Assembly (NCBI GenBank): GCA_008828725.1
Contig: MEHQ01001881.1
Span: forward strand, 413,240 to 477,239
Direction of reading: 5' to 3'
Source: Saccharina japonica
Lineage: Eukaryota; Sar; Phaeophyceae; Laminariales; Laminariaceae
DNA: 64,000 nucleotides
The notes under the pieces were generated by a model. It was given only the letters and a program-made list of their open reading frames with translations, was not told the DNA's origin and did not search any database. Shown here piece by piece: positions 34,792 through 48,236 of this stretch. The translations under genes and the position numbers were made by a program. Within the stretch, counting starts at the first letter, position 1, and each line of letters starts with the position of its first letter.

Positions 34792-35435
34792 GTGAGGCCT
34801 AGGAAAGGAGATTCGTACGTGTCCCAACACGGTTTAGTTCGGACTTTGGCACATAATGTCACACATGAACTCTGATACGGCCTCCTACATCTACAAGCGA
34901 AAAGTACCTTACATACCGTAGTAGCAGCTGCCAGGTACGAGTTTGTATGTGTACCAAAGTAGGAACATGTACTGGTATCATAGAAACTTGAAGCAGAGAA
35001 AACGAGGCACTGAGACAGAGCAAGCATATCCGAAGACTGTACTCGTAGAGATACTTGAGGTTTGAGCTGTCCTCGGAAACCCTGGGTGGGGACGAAGGAC
35101 GAATAAATGAATGTACCATAAGAATACGAGTAAACGCCGCTCCCCCAGACCGACTTTTCGAGCTCGATAACTCCGTAACAAAGAAGGTGGCAATACCAAA
35201 TGACNTTTTTTTTTCCATTCTGACCATTTTAGCTTTTTCTGACGCCCTCGATTGTACACATATAGGCGTTTGCTGGTGCTCTATTCGTACTTCAAGTGGG
35301 GTCTATAACTATCCTACGTATATACAACAGCAGCAGTACACCCCAGGTGCAACATCAGGATACCATTCCATTTACCAAGTACTGTAGTACCTACTCACAA
35401 CAACAACAATAACAACAACAACCACAAAAACAACG

Positions 35436-35499
<64 letters not shown>

Positions 35500-35740
35500 T
35501 AGCAGTAGCAGTGCGAATAGGTGATGGCTGGACCAATGGTGTATCTAGCATATGCCTGCGCGCAACTCAAAAATAGCGAGGCGGCCACGACTCCAGACTA
35601 CGACTCCCGAGTCCCGCGTCGGCGGTATTTTCATAAAGCTTCATTTTCATGTTGGAACTCCAATATCGTTTTCAGGAGAGCAGAAGAGCAGAGCAAAGCA
35701 GAGCCAAAGATCAAGCAGGCTTAGCTTTGTGAAGCTAGTC

Positions 35741-38700
35741 ATGAGAGCGCATGAGCTAGTACTCGTTGCCCTCGGATCTCCGGGAGTGGCAGGGTTTTTC
35801 GTCTCTCCTGCCAATGTATTAAGCACAAACCCTGGGTGTTGTCATGGGAGTACCCGCATGGCCGCACTTGACTTCAGCGCTTCTCCTGTCAACAGCGCGG
35901 AGACGTTGAAGCGTACAACTGACTTGTCCTTGGCAGGGGCAGGGGCGAAGAAGAAGCTCGCTTTGTTGGGCTCAACGGTGAGGCCTAGGAAAGGAGATTC
36001 GTACGTGTCCCAACACGGTTTAGTTCGGACTTTGGCACATAATGTCACACATGAACTCTGATACGGCCTCCTACATCTACAAGCGAAAAGTACCTTACAT
36101 ACCGTAGTAGCAGCTGCCAGGTACGAGTTTGTATGTGTACCAAAGTAGGAACATGTACTGGTATCATAGAAACTTGAAGCAGAGAAAACGAGGCACTGAG
36201 ACAGAGCAAGCATATCCGAAGACTGTACTCGTAGAGATACTTGAGGTTTGAGCTGTCCTCGGAAACCCTGGGTGGGGACGAAGGACGAATAAATGAATGT
36301 ACCATAAGAATACGAGTAAACGCCGCTCCCCCAGACCGACTTTTCGAGCTCGATAACTCCGTAACAAAGAAGGTGGCAATACCAAATGACACGTTTTCGG
36401 ACAGCCCTCGACGAGATATGTCCAACACCACACTTTTCGGCGCTGACATTCTTGTTGTGTCTTGCTGTGGAGATAGGGAGGGGCGTTTACTCACATCGCT
36501 ACGGTATGTATATGTCGTTGCTCGCTACAGCAGTAGTAGTAGATCGTCAATCGGTGTGAATATTCCTGTCAAGAGATAAGTTCCTCGCAAATCAGGTGTT
36601 CGTTTCAATCAAAAAGTTATCGTGGGCTCGCGCGCACACTCCTGCTGCTGTACATATTATACGATATTGAAAAGTTGATGTTGCAGGTCGATACAGCAGT
36701 GCCCAAACAATACCAGGTATACGCGTGTGTATATGATCGAAGTATCACAGCAGTCAGCTTGCAAAGATGAGTTTCGACGAAATCCTCGATCTCACAGCTG
36801 GTGTTTTAATTTTATAAATGTACTAGGGAATAAGTGGCCCTCCCGCCCCCACGGCGGTAGGGCCAGATTGAAGCAAGTAGTAATGGAGATGATAGAGGGT
36901 CGAAATAAATATAATAGGAATAATTAGGAAACAAATTGACGGCGAAGGTTAATAGGAGTACAAATAATGAAGAAAATAGAAACGATGGGGACATGAACAC
37001 AACCAAAGATACAAGAGCTGCCAAACAGTTAGACTTTGCGCATAGGTTTCCTTTGTTTCCGTGGTTTTCTGCTTTCGGGAATGTTATGAGTGGTCAAGGC
37101 TGAAGCTCATGCTGCACATTGTCGGATGGCAAATATGATGATAATAATGATAAGATATAATACGCTGAAGAAGACAGGAGAAGGCAAGAAACAATAACGA
37201 ACATATAAATACAAGACTGTCAACCTGATAACTCCGGAATTAAAGAAGAGTAAACAACGTCGACAGCTCTAGCACAAAGCGTGTAGGGGCAAACCTATCC
37301 TCGGTTGTCAATATTACAATGTCGGCGGATTTCCGAAGTCTAGATATAGGCCAACATACGAGTATAAGCATCCGTGCATGAACACATCCCTGCGTAAATT
37401 AATATAAACGATCTTGCTCAACGACTGTGGCCTTGGCTAGGGTGAACAGTCACCGTCGCCAGTGTACGAGAGAGTTCTGTGTGCTGTCTTACGTACTCAT
37501 ATATCACTCGTATACCTGCACATACATACTCGTACGAAGTGCTTCTTGGAGCCGGGTCGTGGATACCAAACAACACATATACTACGTCAACTCAACACTA
37601 CTATTATACACCCATCATCAGCACTTATACGAGTACCATCACCAGTCAGTGTGGTACGAGAGGAGAGTGTCTTATGAACTCGTATACTCGTACATATGAT
37701 ATATACCTGCACATACATACATCTTGTCGGAAGCGCCCGGTAACATCTTGTCGGAGATCACCGTAAAGATCTCCCATGCAAGTATCACCAATTCACCCTG
37801 TCATAAGATCTCCGTATCTTATCGTGCAAACCAGATCTCGTGTGATCAACAACCTGGCGTCTCTTCGACGCGTACACAGACAAGAAGGAAAGTGCCACAG
37901 GCTCAAGCTGTGAACCTGGAGCCCGTATTCATACTTGTATTCATACGAGTACGCATGTACGACGGGGATGCGTAGTTGATACCAGGTTCGTTCATACCAG
38001 GTACCAGACAGCACATACATACATACTCGTACATACGTCAAGTACTCGTACGACGACGGGGATACTTGGTTTTTTATACCAGGTACGTATCATATACAAG
38101 AAAAAAATCGCATTTTTTCAAGTTTGACATTTTGACATATCGATCGACAAACCCAACGACTGCGTCATAAACTCTGAACGCATCGCGCTGGTGAGGACCT
38201 GCGATCCACCCTACGAGCGTAGTGCCACAGTTCTCACGCCTCGGTCGATGATATGCGGAGGGCGCAGAGCAGGCGTCTGACGAAAACACAATTGGCAGCT
38301 GAGTTCAAAACAGAACACGAAAACTCTATCCGATCGCAAGAACGAGTGTTTTAAGGTTTTTCGACGAACACCGTCGGACGCCGCAAGCAACCGCTCGCCC
38401 CCTAGACTACGAATCGTAATGATACCTTCGAGGCCGCTATGTACACTTGCTGGCCTTGCCTGGTACGAAGGTCGTTAGTCGTGGACTGAGTCTATGTCGA
38501 GATCGAAGGTCAATCGTCGCATGCAGAATATATGTTGTATATGTGGTTGATTTGGGAATTGGGCATCAAAGCGAACTGCTGTACGAAGATTTTTTTTTTT
38601 CATCAGCGCTACTCTCTAAATTGCTATGATAAAGTGGGCATCAAAGATCACTTGATTAAAGTATTGTTTTTTGGGCATCAGACGAACTATATATAATAGA

Positions 38701-41700
38701 TAGATGTATCATACGAGTACGTAATGAAGAGGAGCACCCATCAAACCGAGGATGAAAGACTACGGCCGGCGAAAATACTCATTATTTCTGTCGGGCCGTG
38801 CATACTCAGGGTTCGATCGGCACACAAACGCTGGATATTTGCCGAGAAAAGCCTGAGGACTTCGAGGTCGTGTCGCTGGCTGCTGGATCCAACATCGATC
38901 TCTTGGCGGAACAGGTCGCCTACTTCAAGTGAGATATTTACATTAAGCTGGAATCATGTACTGTAATATTTATACTTCATACGTACATACCATGCGTACA
39001 AACGGACGGTTGGCCAGGTCAATCCATCGTCGCTCGCACATGCTTCTATGTTTTCTTGCTTATTCCATGCACATCAGTGCGACGTATTACGTAGCTGGTG
39101 CGAGGTATTTTGCGACGGTATGCCGTTGCGGGTGCAAGCCGACTCCGAGAAAAGCCCGGCTTGAACCACTGATATTTTCTTAACTTTGTTTTCGCGCGTT
39201 ATCCGATCTGATGGTATCTGGTACCTGGCCAGTGACTCGAGCGTAAAGGTGCCATGCGTACATGGAGCATGTACCGACCACAATTAGATCGTATGCAAGA
39301 CAATGTAGTATAGTACTGCTGCTGTGTAGGAAATTTAGTCTAATACACTGGTAGTCTGAAGCGTCCTTGAGGTGAGAACCGGGTGAGAAAAGTGCACAAG
39401 CGTAAAATACTACGGCATGTAATACTGCCTTGGAGGCATTGTCCCCCAGTCGGTTAATCGGTTCATCAAGTCGGAAAAACACCGGATAAGGAGCTCAGAA
39501 AACGCATTGCCTCCACATTTGTATATTGTAGGCTCAATTACTGTCCCGAGACGGTGTTAGACAGCCGTTTTGCATTTGCATGTTGGGTTCCAGGTACTTT
39601 TTGTTTTGCGACCAACGAGCGAAAAAGGTGACGGCGCCATGACCCCTTTTCGCGACCAAGACGAAGGCACGTGCCGTAGCGAGGATGGGTAGAGGCACCC
39701 TGCTTTGAGTCCACGAATATGAGTTACCACTAACGAGCGGCAAGGTAGATAGATACGTTATACGCTTAGGCAAGAAACGTTCAGGTTGAAAGTACTACTG
39801 TAGTAGGAGTGGCTGTTCCCGGCAGGTGGCATGCAGTGGAATAGTCTTGAGGTTTTCTTTCTGTGGGCACAGCGTTGGGATGTCTCACAATCTCGTCGAT
39901 ATCAGGTCCACAGATGCATCTGACACAGGCATCGGCTCTACGAATAGTGCACCGTATGAAGGAAATCATAACAGGGTGTAGATGGCGTAATCGACTATGG
40001 TCTGTTGCAGTATTCGCAAAACGAGGACGGCTCTCTGCATTGCTTTTGTAACGTCTACGGGTGGTTACATGCCTGATGTCTTGGCATGTTTGTCTGTTTC
40101 GACCCGGCATGCCGCTCGAAGCAATAGTACGTAGTCGAGTCGGAGGAACTTCATTACCAGTCATCGACGCACGCCCTCGGAATTCGCAGACCACATGTGC
40201 GTTCATCAAACCCTCATAGTAATGAAATAATCCACTGATGTACCTCGTACAGCAAAAACCGCAGGCTACGTATACGTACCTAGTTTTGGTCGTATTTTGA
40301 TTGGCCCTGCCTGGTGGCACAGACCACAAAGCAGGTTTCTCAGCCCACTTTGGTTATAGTTTGCTATTGCTGTACGTTAGGAGATCGTGTGCAAATGTGT
40401 TTTACTACATCCCACTATCGGAGCTTCGATGGCCGTACAGACCTCGTCCTCCGCTTGAGGCTCGGCACGCTTTGCCTGATCCATCCTCGATATTAGGGCA
40501 TCACGTGCCGCCCACGGCCTTTCTCAGAGGCCAAGCACCAACCTCGTAACGGCCAACAAAACGGTTGCCATCAAGGCGAATAGGGTACCAACTTGCTCTT
40601 GCGATTGCTATGTACCTATGCGGGTATGACATTGTTTTTGTATGGCTTTGATCGCCTACGCCACTCGCGCTCAAACCTTCCGGAGATGCTTGGTTGCGAC
40701 TGACGCGCAGGCACTCCGTGGCAAGAGGGGACACTTATGAAGAGTTTTCTCTTTACTACGACGGCCACTTTTCGGGGACAGAGTATCGTAGTTGCATTCA
40801 TGTTTGGGTCATAGAGGAAAATATACAAGAGTTAAGAGCACCGGGTAGGAAAAACTCGACTGGGATCGCGTAACATTTTGGTGTATTGGTTGCATGGCCC
40901 ATTCCAATACGGATCGGCGCTCCTCCGCTGGCTCATGTCCTATTCGTCCCATTGGCCAGGCCGAAGATGGTGTCCGTGGCGCAAGAAAGCCTCATTCCTG
41001 CACTTCGGGAGCGCCTGTCAGACGTTGGAGTGAAAGGGGTAAGAACCGGCGAGGTGCTTTATTTTGAGAGTACGATATAACCTGAACGAGGTTCGCCATT
41101 GCGTGGTGCAGCAGGAAATGTGCAACATACTTGTGGAGTACCACGTGTCAGTTTCACTGCTGTCCGCTGCTTGCCCTATCCTCTTTTTTTCTGTTTTGAG
41201 CAGTCGGACGTGCCAACTATTACCTCGGGTGCTGATGGAATCATCGCCACGGCCTGCCATGACGACGCAGACACGGTTGTTACAGGTGCGTTCGGGTGTT
41301 CTATATGTTGGATCACCTTGATACGTATGACAACCCAGCCCCCGTAAACCCTTGCGCAACAAGTGGGGTGCTGGTGATGTGGGTGTGTTAGATTGAACGA
41401 AGAAATTTGGGGGTTGTTTGTCGGCTGTGTATTGAATCTTAATGAAGGGGGCGTGGTTGGTTGTGGGATACATACATTGTATAGAACAGACGTGGTTGAA
41501 GACAGGAAGGATACATCTAAACAAGGGCACCACGCGTGTGCAAAAGGGCGAGGCATCCAGCAAGGAAGACCGATTGTTGGTTGGTAACTGCCTGGCCGGA
41601 ATTGCTGCTGTTATGGAGATTGAATACTGATAGGGGCTGGGCAGAGTGGTGGTAAACAATTCCCCTCCCACCCACAATGGGGCTAACTTGACGTGACAGC

Positions 41701-44700
41701 ATGAATTCGACGAAGGAATGGGGTCGTTTAATAGGTTAGGAGTAAATACGGCTATAGTATATGTATTGACGTTGAGTGCAGAGCTAAGGACCAAAACTAC
41801 ATCATTAATTACAGATTCAAAGAAACAGAGCAAAGAGTCATGTGAAACGTGAGTTACAATTCGTCACATCTGCTTGTAGCAATCGCATGTCGCATGCGGC
41901 AACCATCGATTATCTGCTTTCCATGCAGGCGGGGCCAACACACAATATTAGTTCGTGATAATACATACCTGGTACCTGGTATTGGCCTACCTCAAGGGTT
42001 GCCGCGAAGCCCCAGACGGTGCTTTGCCGTGACGACCCCTCTGATTTGATCGTTGTCTCGAAGGTATCGTCGGCTGTGCGGGACTTCTGCCCACCGTTGA
42101 GGCTATCAAGAAAAGAAAAACGATCGCTCTGGCGAATAAGGAGACTCTTATTGCGGGTGGGCCAGCAGTGCTGCCTCTTCTCAAAGAGTACGGTGTGGAC
42201 ATGATTCCTGCCGATTCTGAGCATTCAGCAATCTTCCAGTGCCTCCAGGTTTGGACGAAATCAACCTCTCTTTGGTTTAAGCGGTTCTGACTGTAGGTTT
42301 TGGTTTGGCGCTTCCTTTTAAAGTGTCTTTTCTCTCAATGAACAACAGTACCAACAGATAGTTTCACGTTTATATTGTATCACATTCTTGCTTTTAGTGA
42401 TAGCAACGAATTATTACGATAATGCCGTACCGTTAAAAAAAACGTTCGCGACGTGTCTGCCGTATCGTTTGGCATTCGTCATTTGGTATCACCGCGGGTA
42501 GCATATAACAGCGAAGACTTAAGTTAAGGTCGCATCGTAAGCAGCCGAAGAGTACCACTTCCGTTTCGGTGATGATTTCCAAGGGTGAAAGTGTTTTTGG
42601 GCATTATAGCATCACGACTACTGCAGAGCAATTTGCGTCTCACTGAGGAAAACAATCGATCGCATCGGTTGTGGAATCTACCTCGAACCCTTGCATCAGT
42701 TGATGAGTTGGTCGCATGGACTACGTAGATTCCCGGTGTCGAGGTTCAAGGTACCGCCTGCATCTCTGGTGTCCCAGTACAGCGCTGAGTGAGAGGGCTC
42801 AGCGCGAAGAGGCGCATATTGACAAATTTAGCAATGTAAAGTGTAAAGCGCTTGCGCATCCAGCGCGGTGTAGCGACGACACGCCCAATTAGTTCGTTGC
42901 CAGAGGGGGTTTCCCGCGGTGAGAGAAATGAATCATGTGGTCTGGTTGCAGGTTTGAATGGCCAAAGCATGATTCAATGCCTTAGAACCTTACCCTTGTC
43001 GTGTCCTGTGGTCGTGCCTTTTCTCCGAAGCTAGATGCCGCTAAACACAAACTGAAACCGAGTATGAGTGGCATCGTGAGGAGTTTTCGGCAAGTAACCA
43101 CAGTATTGTCATCAAGCTTGCATTTGCCTGGCTCTGGTGGCCTGTTATGTTCAGTCATGATATCGTTTACAGTAAACGTTTGTGCGTTGTTCTTGCAAAC
43201 CAGGGGTTCCCACCCGATGCCCTCCGGCGGATTATCCTGACAGCTTCAGGAGGTGCGTTCCGTGACTGGCCGGCCGAGGACTTGGTGAAGGTGAGAGACT
43301 AGACTATCTAGTGAAGCTATTATCCGCCGGCTATTGCGGTAACCACAGGAGCTATGTTAAGAAATTAGAAATTGGCATCATTTGAGCAGTGTGCGAGTAC
43401 GATATGCTTTTTGGATGAGCGATTGGGGGTCGCAGTATGGTCCACTGTCTTAGCCGTCTCCACCCCACGGCAACACCACTCAACTACTGTACATACTTCG
43501 TATGATTTTTTCTCTGTAAATAGTACACTATGAATAGTATACCGGGCCGGCGCATCCTTGTTTGTTTTCACGATGTTTATACGTAGGCGTGTTATGGCCG
43601 GTTCCAGCTTGATGTAAGATGCGCGGTATCAATTATGGCCGAACGTGGATCACGGCACTAACAAGTGTTGGAGTCAAAGAGTAACACATTTGTTTTACTC
43701 ACTTGGCTGCGTTCAGGTGACCGTAGCTGACGCCCTCAAGCACCCCAACTGGGATATGGGCGCGAAGATCACTGTAGATAGCGCAACCATGATGAACAAG
43801 GGGCTAGAGGTGATCGAAGCTCACTATCTATTCGGGGCCGACTACGACGACATCGATATTGTTGTACATCCTGAGAGCATCATACACTCGATGGTGAGTT
43901 TTTGTAACTAGCAGTTCAGTGGTGTTGCCATGGTTTGCGCGGCAAACATTTTATATTGTGATTCAGTTGCGAAGTCCATGTTGAGATGTGAGCACGAAAT
44001 TACGGAAGCATGCGGATGAGTGCTGTCTCTATTTACTTGCAGCCGTCGCGGAGAGTGGCGGTCCTTTTCAATGTGTCATACCCATCAATATTTTCGAAGT
44101 TGCCAGACGTTGTTGTTTCGTGTGAGCTCGCCCGCGGTTTTGCTGCAGTGTTTGGAATGCTCGTTATCGCACCTCGCAAATGGTAGGACCCATGCAAGTG
44201 TGGCTCAGGTCCTTGGCGGCACCATAGGTGATATAATACGGACCAGTGACGGCGCAATTGCACAATACATCCTGATGTGTGATTTGCTGCTTAAACGAAA
44301 ACAATACCAACGGTTCTACCGCAACACAGGTGGAGGCTCAAGACACGAGTGTCATCGCGCAGTTGGGATGGCCGGACATGCGCTTGCCCCTGCTCTATTC
44401 ACTGTCCTGGCCTCATCGGGTCCGTATGTCCTACGATCAGCTGGATCTCGCAAAACTATGTGAGAAATAGTGCGGGATACTTGGTGCCATGTTTGATGCG
44501 GGCCTCCATGACGTGCGCACGCTTCTCTGGCGCGCTGCCTCGACCTCAAAACGTTGTTAGCTCAGAGTAAGTTACGTGTCCCGTGCTAGTAATACGTCTG
44601 CGGTCATTAGTTTTCCCAATTTGTGGTGTAGCAGTGGATTGATGAATGCCTCGGTATGGTTTTGACCTGTCTGCTTTCTGTTCCATGAGCTGGTATTAAT

Positions 44701-46411
44701 ACGAAAAGTTGTATCACTGCGGTGGGGCATGCTTCCAGCGCAATTGTCCATTGTGTTTGTGTTGTCCATGGCCATTTCTGACCGCTATCTCCGGCGGCGG
44801 TACACGTCAACGGCCGCCTCTTTTCTGCGACAAAGCGCCACAAGTCGCGAGTCTTGACAAGGCGCCATGATCATGTATTTTGTAACATTTGTGCTCTGGT
44901 CGTCTACGTACATGCAAAGCCTTGCGAATCGTCAACACGATAGAAAATGTCTTGTCTTCCCATGCTCCCACCCTTCGAACTGAGACTGCGCTCTTCGACT
45001 CAACTATTATTATTATTAATTTGTTATTGTTCGGCCGAACAAAATGGGATTAATTTGTACGTTTGTGTAATGACAGCGACGCTGACGTTTAAGGAGCCTG
45101 ACAAGGTAAAGTACCCGTGCATCGACCTGGCTTATGCTGCTGGACGGGCAGGAGGGAGCATGACTGCTGCGATGAATGCTGCCAACGAGCGGGCGAACGA
45201 GATTTTCCGCCAAGAAACCATATCGGTAAAGTTTGTGTTCGTTGCTTGTGTTTGATATGTTGTCGTGGCGTTGACGTCGGTGGGCGTACACTCAGTACAT
45301 TTGTTTCCACTGTAATGGCGTCGACGTCCTTAGCCGGGGCGAATAGGATTAAACGTTTTATTTGTTTTTGCGTTTTCCAGTGGTATCAATCCCTTAAATG
45401 TTAGCACCGAGTTCGCGATGATAACCCCATCATGGCTTAGTCATCACAGCCGACAGCGAACGTTATCCACTGAGTCGTTGTTCGATTGTCGTCCAAAGAG
45501 GCGCGTGCAGCCGCTGAACAAGAACGCCACGCTGCATGCGCGTACTCGTAGCCATGGCTGTATTTTTACATTTTTGCTGCACCAGCTGCCCGCTGTCCAC
45601 TACAGTAGAGGGCAACCCATTTTTTTAAGCTTTCTCAAGGGTGCACAAAAAAAAAAGTTATCGACACCACACACCCCCCCCCCCCTATATTGAAGGGAAG
45701 AAACCGGACTGTTGTGATCCCAGAAAACAATAAGTCAACTTTTTTTTTTTACCCCCCCCCCCCCCCCCCCCCCCGACCAGCGAAAAAAAAATATGGGGGG
45801 GTCTCTAAAACCAAGTAAAAAAAAGGGAACAAAAAACGAAAAAAAAATGTTTTTTGCTCATTTCGTCCTGTGATCACAGCGATCCGGTTTGTTTTTCATT
45901 CTGACCTTCCTAGGTGTGTGGTGTCGTTTTCTTTTTTTTTTATGCACCCTTGGCTTTCTTTATAATATTATATACTGGTACCTGGTATACTGTTCCAGGA
46001 GTGTTTGTCACGTTGCGACCGCCTTCTTCCGTCACCTTGTTGCAGTTTGTGGAGATCCCACGAGTGATCGAAGTGGTGATGGAAGCCCACAAGGCAGACT
46101 TCACGGCAACCCCTTCCATCGACGACATCGTAAACGTGAGTCCAACAATCTGCTCGTATCATGGGCCAACGATAAATGTATGTACAGGTTTCGGGGCGCG
46201 ATTCGTGCGCCCCATGTATATTATATGTGTACGTATCATGTATAGATTTATCTCATTGTGCATCCGGCTTGTATCGCGATGCTATAATGGCACAATTTCT
46301 GAGAGTGCCCAAACCAACCTCCAACGTCTCGCTCATCGTGGCCAGGTGGATCTGTGGGCCAGAACAAAGATTGACGAAGCCGCTTCTCAGCTAAAGCTGG
46401 TCGGCGTTTGA
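35741..46411 (+). CDS. dxr: 1-deoxy-D-xylulose-5-phosphate reductoisomerase, plastid, 11 exons, 466 aa
   Basis: DXR (IspC) converts DXP to 2-C-methyl-D-erythritol 4-phosphate with NADPH, the first committed step of the plastid MEP pathway. Exons: 35741-35977, 38810-38928, 40960-41038, 41204-41285, 42064-42248, 43204-43290, 43717-43893, 44330-44459, 45077-45225, 46046-46135, 46346-46411. They total 1,401 nt and all phases agree. Residues 1-70 form a presequence with a hydrophobic stretch and GVAGFFVSP, resembling the ASAF-type motif of stramenopile plastid targeting. The NADPH loop is GSTGSIG (77-83), split by intron 1. Metal ligands are D223 and E225 ([11 protein letters not shown]) and E294 ([12 protein letters not shown]). 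The catalytic loop HPESIIHSM and the C-terminal AYAAGRAGG are present, so the enzyme should be active. The acceptor at 42063 (GAAG) is slightly unusual. Exon 1 occurs twice in this assembly; I use the copy nearer exon 2. Confidence 0.93.
36391..38809 (+). other. DXR intron 1 (unique part)
   Basis: Part of the 2.8-kb intron between exons 1 and 2. It is rich in ACTCGTAC, ACCAGGTAC and CAGCAGTAG words. A frame that starts in the duplicated segment (36241-36579) looks protein-like but has no recognised domain or partner exon. Confidence 0.6.
45640..45945 (+). repeat. Dispersed repeat with C and A tracts, copy 2, in DXR intron 9
   Basis: Second copy of the 33180-33545 repeat, with longer homopolymers (including a C run of about 20 at 45752-45773). 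It lies between DXR exons 9 and 10. Confidence 0.7.
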
Positions 46412-48236
46412 TCGAAGACATGACATCACAACGTGCTTCTAGTACCTTTACTTTAGAAACACACCGTTGGAACTTAGGGAGGGCTGGCTTCGTTGTGATG
46501 GTTTGCATGTGGTGACTGTAGCGGGCGCTAGGGCCGCGTCGTCACCCGCCTTTGATGGGCGATTATCAAAGGCCGAACTTCGAGATTGCGCAACGCATGG
46601 GGCATGGTGTGGGCGTTTAGAAATGTGCCTACTTCTAGCGCTAGCTGTACTGTTTTGTTTACGTAGTGTGTTGCATGCCAAGGGTGGTCAAGTGATGCAG
46701 ATTAACCTCTCTCCCATTCTCGTGTTCATCTTTGAGCTCAAGACAATCAGAACTCTGGTATTGACGACATACTATAGTTCGGATGATTTGTTTTCGTGGA
46801 CTGGATGGACCAGAGACTATTAATACCAAAAGTGTTGTGTGGGAGGTGCAGAGCGTTCCCGTAACATGGTCAAAGTCATATTGTATCGTTTGCCCGGTTC
46901 TATCAATGGTATAAAAAGGCCAAACTGCAGTTGTATGCGGCTCTTGTGCGGGCAGGCCCTGATATATTATACCTAGTAGAGTATTTGGCACCAATCACCA
47001 TAGGTGACACTTTTGTAGCAAAACTCTACTGTAAGCCGTACGACAGCTCACACGCCAATCAATACTGCTGTTTGTTGTCTTGACACAAACCGTTTTTTTG
47101 TAAAAAAAAATATGAGAACGCGTAGCTTGGGTAGGCACAATTCGACGCGAGTCGACGAGGGAAGAAAGGGTTGAATTGGATTCTCCTCGCGATAATAATG
47201 AAGGCACGAACTTCTTTAGTGGGGAGAAAGGAGAAGACCCTGCGATGTGACCCCGGAGCTGAGTTACGATTTCTGTAGTGTAGAAGGGAGAGGGGAAAGA
47301 CGGGCGAAGATAATAAATTTGGCGAAACAAAAAAAAGAAGAGGTAATTATGTGGTCACACTACTAGTCTAATCTACAGAAAATCAAAATCATCGGACGTA
47401 CTCGCCTATTATACTTCGAGCGAGGTATATCAAGTACCAGGTATGTATGTGCCAACAACGTGGTACGGGGTACCGGGTACGAAAGAGAGCATCAACAAAA
47501 CAACCCAAACAAGAAAATAAAACAAGATCTATATCGCTGTCTGCTACGAAAAACAAAAGTATGTGCTGCTGATGTGGTTGGTTGCGAACATACTTCGTAC
47601 GTAGTTTTTTTTTTTACTTTTTCGCTTTCGTTTGTGCTCCGGAAAGCGAGGAAATCGGACTGGGTTGTCTCAGGATCGGTCCAGCTCCACTCCGGAGGTT
47701 TTCCAGATCAGTTTCCCGCTTCTCGAGAGTCGCACGTGCAAAATAAATTATACCACAGGTATTTTTTTTACCAGGTATACTCAACTCGTACTCGTACAAG
47801 TCATTTTTCTGAAATTTCTTGTCAGAAAAAGTGGCAGTTGATGAAAAAAGGTGGCTCCGTTTGCTCCAACCTTCTGTTATTGCAACAAAGATACGAAAAT
47901 AGCACCTGAATATCAATCAACTGCTGCACGAACGAAGGAACATCTAAGGAGGGTGAAGAACGGAGAAGAATAACGAAAACATGTGCCATTGTGTTTCGGG
48001 GTCGACCAGTGTGTCTTGTGCTTAGAGTTATGGTCGAAGATCTGGCCTGCACAGTCCATCTGGTACTGGTACGAATCTTCTTTTTTTTTTCGCAGTCGTC
48101 AAACCCCAATCCCCGAATGATTTCCATATTTTTAATGTTGGAACTCCTGGAAAGTCAGCGCCGAGGAAATCACGCCACAGAACCACGCTCGACAGCGAGA
48201 TACGTGCGATAGCTGTGCTGCTCCGGATGGGAAAGG
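46412..48236. other. Intergenic region between DXR and the TBC gene
   Basis: Contains one SINE copy (47109-47336) and several ACCAGGTA-type words. No further gene is recognised; frames at 46467-46823 and 47460-47909 have no domain features. The promoter of the TBC gene should lie in the last part, but no clear element can be named. Confidence 0.5.
47109..47336 (+). mobile_element. SINE copy (plus strand, 5'-truncated)
   Basis: The body matches 4756-4976: GGGTAGGCACAATTCGACG, GTCGACGAGGGAAGA, TGTGACCCCGGAGCTGAG, GAAGATAATAAAT. It ends in a short A-rich tail (ACAAAAAAAAG). The tRNA-like head is absent. Confidence 0.7.

Larger units (their letters stand above)
34020..36390 (+). repeat. 1,185-bp tandem duplication joined by one N (probable assembly artefact)
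   Basis: 34020-35204 and 35206-36390 appear identical, offset by 1,186 bp. The single N at 35205 is the junction. The unit contains the CAG array and the first exon of DXR. Sequence identity including the unstable CAG array, plus an N exactly at the seam, points to two overlapping contigs placed end to end rather than a biological duplication. Confidence 0.85.
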
